Assembly: GCA_033398695.1 (NCBI GenBank)
Contig: CM065815.1
Location: forward strand, 5,636,501 to 5,700,500
Origin: Orobanche coerulescens
Lineage: Eukaryota; Streptophyta; Magnoliopsida; Lamiales; Orobanchaceae
Direction: 5' to 3'
DNA: 64,000 nucleotides
Each line of letters starts with the position of its first letter. Position 1 is the first letter of the stretch. The translations under genes were made by a program, and so were the position numbers. The notes beneath the pieces were generated by a model. It had not been told where the DNA came from, did no database searches, and was given only the letters and a program-made list of their open reading frames with translations. Below, in pieces: positions 57,098-64,000 of this stretch.

Positions 57098-58312
57098 CTC
57101 TGCGGCTGTCAACTGATCAATGCGGCGACGCAAAGACTAGATTCGGTACTCGTCCTTACCCTCAGGCTGGACACTCCATGTAGAAGCTCGAGGCTGCGTG
57201 GAGTCAATAATCTTGCGCTCTCGATGAGGTCGAAAGCAGGGAAAATACTCATAAATCCAAGCCTGAACGAGGGTAAGACATCCACAAATACCCATGGAGT
57301 CACCGCGACGAGCGATACCGAGCTGACGGTACATGAAAGCCAATGCGGCCAAACCCCATGAATACTGACTGGTCGTATCCATACCGTCCCTCACCTCCAA
57401 TAAGCAGGACGGCCTAATCCGGTTACCACTCTTGTCAACAAACAAGGTGGATCCAAATAACAACCACATCCAAGCTACGGCCTGGGTGCCCTCCACTCGA
57501 CCTCCACCGCGGCATGACCTGAAAATCGAGTCCATAAGTACGCCACCCCCCCAGTGAGTACTCAGTAGCTCCGACCGTGATACTCCAAGAACCTCCATCA
57601 CATCCACCTGCAACTGTGTAGATGTTCTATCGGCATCAACCAATTGCCCCTCGACAGGAATGCGAATGATCTGCCACACATCATGTAATATGATGGTCAT
57701 CTCTCCGAATGGCATGTGAAAAGAGTTCGTATCGGGCTGCCACCGCTCAACGAACGCAGAAATCAATGGGGAGTCAATGTGTCTAAATATGGCGTCCATC
57801 AGGTGGGATAACCCAGTCCCACTGATCCGATTCACTAAAGAGGGTGACATCACTGAGCGCCACTTACTCAAGCTCTGACAAGCAACAGTCCTGGTGTGAC
57901 ACTTCAGCAAACCTCTCATATCTCCAGTCCAGATATGCGTGGCGACATGCCCACCGAAACTCGGGATAACGCTGTCGTCGATAGGGCCACCAGACATCTC
58001 CTCAGTAACCATCCAAGATGTGTCATCCTCTGCCCTACGTCGTTTACTACTGGTAGACCTAGAAGTGACAAACCTCCCCCCTCTCCCCTTTCGAACCCGG
58101 CACGAAAAGAAAGAAGAATCATCATCGGCCTCATCGTGCGAATAATACTTGCTCGAATCCTGAGTACCAAAGTCAGTATAAGGTACGTCCTCGAACTCCC
58201 ACTGTCTACGAACGGAAGCATCAACACCACGAGCTCTAGTGTGACGCGCTCCAGAACCCATCAACTCTGTGACTAGCGGCATAGATTTGCCCGCTCCTCC
58301 TCTCATCTGCAT
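57098..58312 (-). pseudogene. Plant mobile domain (MAIN-like) pseudogene, 5' part
   Basis: 391 codons from ATG 58312, ending in a TAG at 57137-57139 just where the family continues (SLRRRIDQLTAAE follows the stop in frame). The N-terminus is acidic and disordered with a KRRR nuclear-localisation-like run (about residue 88). The domain from about residue 150: LLKCHTRTV, LSHLMDAIFRHIDSPLISAF, VERWQPDTNSFHMPFGEMTI, LHDVWQIIRIPVEGQLV and AWMWLLFGSTLFVDKSGNRI, the hallmark blocks of plant mobile domain proteins. The domain occurs both in MAIN/MAIL host proteins and in Mutator or gypsy elements. The single long exon, repeats and neighbours favour a transposon copy. An AAATGCAG acceptor-like site is directly before the ATG. 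Confidence 0.82.
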
Positions 58313-58419
58313 TTAGCAAACAACACAACTAATAAGTACTAATCATACAAACAATACACATTATTAGTTATTGATTATTAATTGAAAATTTTATTTTTTT
58401 TCCGAAAAAATGACTGGGG

Positions 58420-58672
58420 CGTCCAGCCAGGATGCCAGAACCAAGACAGGGGCGTCTGGTCTGGACGCCACGTCCATGTTTCAAGCGTTCGTCCCAGACG
58501 CCTATTCCAACGGCTAGGCGTCCGATCTGGACGCTTGTGCATGATTTGGACGTCTGACTTGGACGTCCATACCACTGGATGCGCGTCCGCCCTGGACGCC
58601 TGCGCCATGGACAGGCGAAATCGGCGGACGCCTGTGCCATGGCCAGGCGTCATCGTCGGACGCCTGTGAGAA
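58420..58672. repeat. GGCGTCC/GGACGCC palindrome array upstream of the PMD pseudogene
   Basis: About ten half-sites GGCGTC and GGACGCC, often paired as inverted repeats (for example at 58451-58469), plus GGACGTCC at 58571. The array lies 110-360 bp upstream (minus direction) of the ORF at 58312, the same position as arrays next to the env-position ORFs in A and B. The ORFs over it are artefacts. Confidence 0.75.
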
Positions 58673-58792
58673 AATATCGGCCGCGGCCAAAGTACCAGAA
58701 ACCAAAAAAAAAATTAGTTACCGGGGCTTTTCCTTTTCCGGTCATGGCGGCGGACGGCGGCGGTGCGGTGGCGGTGCAGCGGCGGCCGGTGG
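58673..58792. other. GC-rich flank of MITE insertion
   Basis: Contains GCGGCGG-rich DNA. The last eight bases GCCGGTGG are the TSD of the MITE. The sequence resumes at 59464. No gene is recognised. Confidence 0.5.
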
Positions 58793-59455
58793 TAGTGGTG
58801 GCATTTCGGAACCGAAATCGAAAACCGAACCGAAAAAATCGGAAAAAAGAACCGAAAAACCGAAACCGAAGAAGACCGAACCGAAAAACAAAAAAACAGA
58901 ACCGAACCGAACTAATTTGGTTCGGTTCTCGGTTCGAGATCGGGAGGAACCGAACCGGACCGAAATGGACCAAAGTTAAATTTCAACATACTAAAATGAC
59001 TTTGTTTTTGTGATTTTGGTGTGTTTCGAATTTTAGTATAATTCGTTTTTCTTATGTAAGACTCTCATGGGTCCAAGGAGGACCGATAATATGCTCATGT
59101 AATTTGTGATTCAATTAATTTAGGATGAGAGAATGAGCTACTGTGATTTACGATTGTTATATATTTTGAGATATTTGGAAATTGCTATGCAATTCTAGCT
59201 TTTATCTTGAACATATATATAACTCTTGTTGGCTTGTTGTTATACATAACTTATTCTATTGCATATAATATTTGAATTTATATTGTGAAGAACCGAAAAA
59301 ACATCAAACCAAATCGAAACCGAACCGAATATTTATAAAACCGAACTTAACCGAACCGAACTTCAAAAAGAACCGAACCAAACCGAAACCGAATATTTGG
59401 TTCGATTCTCGGTTTCGGTCAAAAACCGAACCGAATGGAACCGAGTCCACCCCTA
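58793..59455. mobile_element. hAT-type MITE with 8-bp TSD
   Basis: 663 bp flanked by GCCGGTGG at 58785-58792 and 59456-59463. Ends TAGTGGTGGC and (reverse complement) TAGGGGTGGA share the TAGKGGTGG core of hAT-like termini. Subterminal regions are packed with AACCGAACCGAA and its complement TTCGGTTCGGTT, as in many plant hAT elements. No transposase ORF. The ORFs reading KPNRKN are repeat artefacts. Confidence 0.85.
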
Positions 59456-59463
59456 GCCGGTGG

Positions 59464-59822
59464 GGTCTTTACAATAGGTCCAGAGAGAAAAGTATTAAGA
59501 AATTAGGATTACAAATCTGCTTAATATGAATTAAGGGCAAAAAAGTAATATTATAGGGCGGTGTCTAATAATTTAAGACGGTGTTTAGTAATCTAGTTTA
59601 AGAAACGGACCCACACCCCAACCCCTTGAGAAGATATTTTTTTTTGAACATGTGATATAATGGTTTCTTTTTCTATCAATAAAATCAATTTTATTTCCAA
59701 AGATTGTATCTTTCTCTCGTTTTTCGAATTTTTATTAATTTGTATTTTTGTGAGTTTTTTATTTTTTTTCTAATTTTTTAATAAAATTAAAATATTACAA
59801 TAAGAAAATAATTATATATATA
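59464..59822. other. AT-rich intergenic stretch
   Basis: No gene or clear repeat. A short pair of similar sequences, GGGCGGTGTCTAATAATTTA and GACGGTGTTTAGTAATCTAG (about 59556 and 59578), may be a degenerate repeat. Confidence 0.6.
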
Positions 59823-60079
59823 TACTACCTCCGTTCTCTTATAATTGCAACATCTGGACTTTTACGTTTGTCAATGCACAACTCTGATCTTTAATATCTT
59901 TAATTCTTTATTTTTAAAAATTATAAGAAGTAGATATTTTGAAAGTATATTTCGAGATAAATCTAACAAGATCTCAAATGACTATACTTTTCTATATGTA
60001 TAAATCACAAAAGATGGTAAAAAGAGAGTATGTGACCAGTGTAATAGTCAACACGTTGCAATAATAAAATAAATGAGTA
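59823..60079. mobile_element. Stowaway-like (Tc1/Mariner) MITE
   Basis: Left end TACTACCTCCGTTC, then TTATAATTGCAAC; right end CACGTTGCAATAAT...GAGTA. The order of internal blocks (TTTAATATCTTTAATTC, TCGAGATAAATCTAAC, AAATCACAAAAGATGG) is that of common 250-bp plant Stowaway MITEs. The right TIR has decayed. Confidence 0.75.
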
Positions 60080-60235
60080 AATAGGGATTGTCATCGATAA
60101 ACTAAAAGGGTGGATGATTAGATAGTTTGAGAGGTTGTTGATAAACTTAGTCTTATGGTGTATTTATTTTTTACTTAATCAGTTTAATCGGTCAGCTATA
60201 TCTTGTTGTTTACTTTCAACTTAATGATGTTAATA
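60080..60235. other. AT-rich spacer
   Basis: No feature seen. Confidence 0.5.
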
Positions 60236-60413
60236 CATTAAAACCTCGATAAATAAATATGATCGGGACCGAACAAAAATATTTATTTAGCGAAATTATT
60301 CAAATATCGAAAGAAAAATTTGAAAATATTATAAAGAGTTGGGACCGGAGAAAATTATTCATTTGGCGAGATTGTTCGTTTATCGAACATTCATTTATCG
60401 AGGTTTAACTGTA
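60236..60413. mobile_element. pogo/Emigrant-like MITE
   Basis: About 178 bp with inverted ends containing AAACCTCGATAAAT on both sides (left on plus at 60240, right on minus), resembling the TIRs of plant pogo-like elements. A second inverted pair (ATTATTCATTTGGCGA / TTTATTTAGCGAAATT) is inside. A dinucleotide TA is expected as TSD. Confidence 0.65.
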
Positions 60414-61063
60414 ATGTCTTTTTCATTAAGCAACTTTTAGGGTGTCCTTACCATTAAGACAGAAATACTTCCCCAATATACTAAAATTACCCTCTCTAAT
60501 AATAAAAGAATTGAGTATATATAATATAAATCTTTTTTTATATTTATTTATTAATTAAATTTGTTTCGTATTTAAATTATATATATATGTAGTATTAAAG
60601 TATAATAAGAAATAATGCATAAATTTAAAAAAAGTAATATATATATATATATATATATATATAAGAAAGAAAAAGAAAAAGAAAAAATTGTTATGTTCAA
60701 CAAACCATAGGGACCAAAGATGTAAACTTAACGACTAATCTAACGGCGTTAAGATAGAGAGACGAAAATAGAAGCAAAATGAAATCACAAAGACAGAAAA
60801 AGCTATTTTTAAACTACATAAACAAAAATTGTTAAAAGTATCAAAATGAGACCAAAATCATATTTACTCTAAAAAAATTGAAGGATTATATTTTTTTTGT
60901 TATATGCATAAATAAATATCAAAGTATAAAGAATGTCATGTAGGCTCTTGCGAAAAAGCTGACAATGACAAAACTTTTTAGACTTTAGTGTTACTACTGA
61001 TAACGCTGCTCCATCATTACAATTTCTCCGGTAGAGAAGGTGTGTTGGCAGCACGCGCGTAAT

Positions 61064-61066
<3 letters not shown>
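60414..61066. other. AT-rich upstream region of the GRF gene
   Basis: Holds a (TA)n tract at about 60638-60662 and A/T homopolymers. No ORF and no QLQ-encoding exon seen in any plus-strand frame. Confidence 0.6.

Positions 61067-61102
<36 letters not shown>
61067..61102. repeat. (CT)n microsatellite upstream of GRF
   Basis: About 36 bp of CT dinucleotides. Such tracts are common in 5'UTRs and promoters of plant developmental genes. Confidence 0.9.
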
Positions 61103-61103
<1 letters not shown>

Positions 61104-61229
61104 TAAATTTTTAGGCGGTTCCGGTTTGGCTTTTTTCTTTTCTTTTCTTTGGGATTCAAGATCAACTGATATGCATCATGCATCCTCCACCCACCCACCT
61201 CTCTTTTACTGCTTTATTAGTAAATGTAT

Positions 61230-61303
61230 GTATGTCTGTGTGTGTGTGTGTGTGTTTTCACACACAGAAGCTGCTTTATTATATGTATGTGTGTGTGTGC
61301 AGA
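61230..61303. repeat. (TG)n tracts
   Basis: Two short TG runs (about 61237-61256 and 61288-61298) around an inverted CACACACAGAAGCTGC stretch. The ORFs reading CVCVCV are artefacts. Confidence 0.85.
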
Positions 61304-61603
61304 GCTGCTTTACACAGATTTTTGTTTCAGAGATTTCAGAGGTACCACTGTTTTGAACCGACTTTACTCTTTTTTTATTTTATTTTTTTGTCTTCTTATT
61401 TCTTGGAATACCCAGAAATGTAAATTAACTGCCAATGCAGTCCCAACCACTCACTAAATGCAACAGACATTTAAATTTTGATGGGCTTTGTTTAGGCGAT
61501 GAAGATGGATGCGGTGTTCTTCTGTTAGCAGCAGTGGAGAAAAAAGAGAATTAGAAAACTAAACAAGAAAAAAAAAAAGTAGTCTTTTGTATGCTCAGCT
61601 GTG

Positions 61604-61605
<2 letters not shown>

Positions 61606-61649
<44 letters not shown>

Positions 61650-61660
61650 ATCTCTCTCTC
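61606..61660. repeat. Second (TC)n microsatellite
   Basis: About 55 bp of TC dinucleotides interrupted by TCTATCTCTA. It probably lies in the GRF 5'UTR or promoter. Confidence 0.9.
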
Positions 61661-62392
61661 CTGTATGTCTATGCTAATAGTTATATGTCTTACATGCATT
61701 AGAGTCTAAACTCAACGAAAACTTGTGTTTATTGATTAGATTCGAGGTTTTTGTACTCATAACATCTCCGATTAAGTTTCTACTTCTTGATTAGTTCTTG
61801 TTTTATTAAGGATTAGATATAATTGCTTTGATTAAGCCTTTAATTCTTGATAGTCTTGTTAGTAGGAGATAAGGCCATGTTACATGTATTTTGAGTCGTA
61901 ACTCTATGAAAACTCGGATTTATTATTTAGATTTGAGCCTATTGTACTGAAAATTAGCTATAACATCTCTGATTAAGATTTTTTACTTCTTGATTAAGTC
62001 TTATTGTAGCAAGGATTGACTATAATAGCTCAAATTAAGCATTTACTTCTCAATTAGGCAGATGGGCTGTCAATTATACTTCTTTTATTTATGAAGAATT
62101 ATTACATACTCTTGACTTGCCAATAACCTGTGTTGAATCGTATATATTCCGTAAGAACGTCGTCTAAATTTCAGTTTTTCGTTGTGCTTTTTATTTCAAT
62201 TTTCGGCATTTTTTTCTTCATTTTTTAGTTCTTTTACTTTTTTTCTTTGGGTTTTTTAATTTGTAGTTTTTTCGTTTAGAGTTTATAGTTTTTTCGGGTT
62301 CATCAATACCTCGCCAAATGAATAATTTTTTTCAATACCTCAAGGATACTTTTGCTATACATACATTTTCCATTGCAGAAATTCTGATAGTC

Positions 62393-62424
<32 letters not shown>

Positions 62425-62439
62425 CCATCACCATCATAG
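61661..62439 (+). other. Probable GRF 5'UTR or first intron, no QLQ exon
   Basis: AT-rich, with two related blocks of about 120 bp (around 61700-61830 and 61890-62000, sharing TTGATTAAG and CTCTGATTAAG motifs). Candidate splice acceptors TTGCAG (62378), CTGATAG (62390) and CATCATAG (62439) precede the WRC exon. No frame encodes a QLQ domain. Confidence 0.5.
62394..62436. repeat. (TCA)n microsatellite next to the start codon
   Basis: About 43 bp of ATC/ACC triplets ending nine bases before ATG 62445. In the WRC frame it would read poly-Ile, with a TAG upstream at 62388-62390, so it is more likely untranslated or intronic. Confidence 0.85.
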
Positions 62440-63719
62440 AAAAGATGGATCCCGAACCAGATAGGTGTCGGAGAACCGACGGGAGGAAATGGAGGTGCAG
62501 TAAGAATGCCGTTCCCAATCAGAAATACTGTGATGGCCACATGCACAGAGGACGTCGTCGAGGTTCAAGAAAGCGTGTGGAACCACATCCTAGTAATGGA
62601 ATCTCGGTCGATAGTCGGGCACCGCCTTTAAGTTTTTCTTCCCAAAACCATCACATACAATGCCGACCGGGTACAAAACGCAACCGTGCCGAGTGCAAGG
62701 AGTCCAGTATTGAGAATTCGGATAATCATAGGAAGATCGGAGGTTGGAAGGACGGGACCGTGAAAGACATCTATCCGGGATGTATTCCACCGGGATTCGG
62801 TTCGTCGCTAAAGAGTGTTCTTCATTGTGGTGCAGGTAAAAAAAAATATTTTAGAATATTTTAGAGCTTAGAAATTGTCTTGGGGCTAAATTTTCTTTTT
62901 TCTGGACTTTCATACTTGGGGGACATGAATGCATGAGAGTGTAGTGTATTAGGATTAATTGCAAAACAACCATTGAAGCTCATACTAATTATTATTATTA
63001 TTATTATTATTATTATCATCATCATTAGTTTTGGTATTGTTATTACTTTCTTAGATTTTAAAAATTAAAAAAAAAATAGAAAAAATAAACCGCCGAATTG
63101 TCGGTTTGGTTCCGGTTCGGAATCGCCGGTTCCGGTTCGAAAACCGAACCGTGAACCATCATAAGACGGCTCGGTTCAGTTCCGGTTCGGAATCGCCGGT
63201 TCCGGCGAAAACCAAAAACCGCCGGTTTTAAACCGCCGAACACCACTAGAGAGAGGCCCGAGAGTGGTTTGGGCTTGGACCTGACCGGTAACCAACTATA
63301 TTGGATGTTCCAACTTAAAATCCAATTGCTAACTGGAGTTGTGTGATATGTTGTCTAACAATTGTTTCCCCTACATATATGTAGGCAAAGTTTGGTTGGG
63401 CAGTAAGAACGCCACAGGAAACGCCCCACAAAGATGCCGGAGAACGGATGGCAAGAAATGGCAATGCAGCCGTGAGGCTCTCCCGAATCAAAAGTACTGT
63501 CCGCTTCACATGCATAGAGGGGCAAGAAGGGTAATGTGCAATTCACCGTCTGCGGCCAAAAACTTTCAAGCTCGTTCTTCAAATACCTTATCAACAAGTC
63601 TCGATAACAGCATCAACTTGAACACCATCCCACCAAGTCCTCGACGTATCGGTGAAGATAATAGCATCTCTACTAGCAGCAGCAGTAACAGCAGTGACGC
63701 TACTACCATTACCGACTAA
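62440..63719 (+). CDS. GRF9-like: Growth-regulating factor with two WRC domains (GRF9-like), two exons
   Basis: Exons about 62440-62835 and 63385-63719. The donor CAG/GTAAAA (62835/62836) and acceptor TATGTAG (63384) restore the frame (phase 1), giving 241 residues from ATG 62445. WRC1 (residues 2-45) has [15 protein letters not shown] and HMHRG with C8, C18, C29, H32 spaced C-x9-C-x10-C-x2-H, then a basic RRRGSRKR run (nuclear localisation/DNA contact). WRC2, in exon 2, has [11 protein letters not shown] and [11 protein letters not shown] with the same spacing. A Ser/Thr-rich C-terminus ends at TAA. GRFs are plant transcription factors that promote leaf and organ growth with GIF coactivators bound by the QLQ domain. 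Two WRC domains are the mark of the GRF9 subgroup. No QLQ exon is visible upstream, so the N-terminus may be missing, far away, or lost. The start ATG is therefore provisional. Confidence 0.87.
62561..62582 (+). promoter_or_regulatory. miR396-type target site in GRF WRC1
   Basis: GGTTCAAGAAAGCGTGTGGAA lies where GRF mRNAs pair with miR396, encoding GSRKRVE. Relative to the usual GRF site the bulged C is a G here, which replaces Pro by Arg. Pairing on both sides is kept because that base is unpaired in GRF-miR396 duplexes. Post-transcriptional control by miR396 is expected (family knowledge). Confidence 0.8.
62836..63384 (+). other. Intron between the two WRC exons
   Basis: 549 nt, GT...AG, AT-rich. 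Holds a (TTA)n run at about 62988-63017 and a MITE remnant at 63070-63248. Confidence 0.8.
63070..63248. mobile_element. hAT-like MITE remnant in the GRF intron
   Basis: Dense CCGGTTCGG and ACCGCCG repeats and a right end CACCACTA, the reverse complement of the TAGTGGTG terminus of the 58793 MITE. The left end and TSD are not resolved. Confidence 0.5.
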
Positions 63720-63825
63720 AATATTAGTGTGATTTTTGGTGGTAACATAAACTTTGATAAAACTTTTGTTGTATTTTGTCTTGGGTGAATTTGGTGACAT
63801 TAGCTGCCCCTTAATGTGGCTAGTT

Positions 63826-63831
63826 AATAAA
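63826..63831 (+). terminator. Polyadenylation signal of GRF
   Basis: AATAAA 107 bp after the stop codon, followed by a T-rich tract. Confidence 0.55.
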
Positions 63832-63847
63832 GGTAGTGTGCTGGTTT

Positions 63848-64000
63848 TTCCGTAAGACGGTCTCACTCAAATCTAGACTTCATGTCATGGAGTGTATGTA
63901 TTCCGTAAGACGGTCTCACATAAATTTTTGGCTTTATACATAATTCAAACTCAAAATGTACGTATTACATCAAACGGCCTGACACGGATTTTTGGCTTTA
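63848..64000. repeat. 53-bp direct repeats with TTCCGTAAGACGGTCTCAC
   Basis: The 19-mer occurs at 63848-63866 and 63901-63919. A diverged third unit (AACGGCCTGACACGG at about 63974) and the stretch ATTTTTGGCTTTAT are also repeated. The motif contains the partial palindrome GAGACCGTC and is probably the edge of a TE running past the window end. Confidence 0.65.

Noticed and set aside
58579..59013. ORF rich in KPNRKN as a basic protein
   Set aside because: CCGAA repeats of the hAT MITE, no domain.
61126..61457. ORFs near the GRF gene as its missing first exon
   Set aside because: They read through (TG)n and contain VCVCV. FTQIFVSEISEVPLF looks vaguely like a QLQ spacing, but the invariant Gln-Leu-Gln core and helix are absent.

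Overview
The window is a piece of a repeat-rich eudicot nuclear genome. There is no bacterial or organellar signature. Tandem-WRC GRF coding exons with a miR396-type site, Athila and Tekay Ty3/gypsy retrotransposons, plant mobile domain (PMD) sequence, and hAT, Stowaway and pogo-like MITEs all point to a flowering plant. The species cannot be fixed by reading alone.

Layout. Bases 1-6660 hold broken retroelements: a chromovirus-like gag/protease/RT fragment (F) split by a solo LTR (G, 689-3159, TSD AGGTC), the 5' part of a Tat/Retand-like element (H, about 3635-5225), and an unclassified LTR-like block (I, about 5230-6660). Bases 6661-55582 are one nested complex about 49 kb long. The host is a minus-strand Athila-type element (A, LTRs 6661-8233 and 25953-36631) followed, without a second pair of ends, by a truncated second internal region (A'). 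Into A are inserted D (15346-24079, non-autonomous, 3-kb LTRs, TSD ACAGT) and B (27390-36460, Athila-like without RT/RNase H/integrase, TSD TAAAT). Into A' is inserted C (37293-55531, Tekay chromovirus, TSD GTTGC). E (39996-48584, non-autonomous Tekay derivative) sits inside the gag of C.

Bases 55583-58792 carry an OTU-like protein fragment on plus, a PMD pseudogene on minus, and a repeat array. Bases 58793-60413 hold three DNA-transposon MITEs. The only clear host gene is at the right end: a growth-regulating factor of the GRF9 type (62440-63719) with two WRC zinc fingers and a miR396-type site. No QLQ domain was found in the roughly 3 kb upstream.

Main observation. Nearly every LTR family here has its own array of short, CpG-rich palindromic repeats just upstream of the LTR TATA box. 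Examples are TAGCGCACGCTA in G and C, TTACGGCCGTAA in A, GAGCCGCGGCAC in B, a CCGTGTCG/CGACACGG hairpin in D and E, GGCGATCGCC in H, and ATGCGCCGCAT in I. In both Athila-like elements (A and B) a second copy of the same family-specific array lies inside the element, immediately upstream of the env-position ORF. It is followed by a leader and a plausible 5'UTR intron. This suggests an internal promoter for that ORF built from the LTR's own control repeats. Related LTRs also appear to exchange these arrays as modules.

All retroelement reading frames carry stops or frameshifts. None is complete enough to call autonomous.
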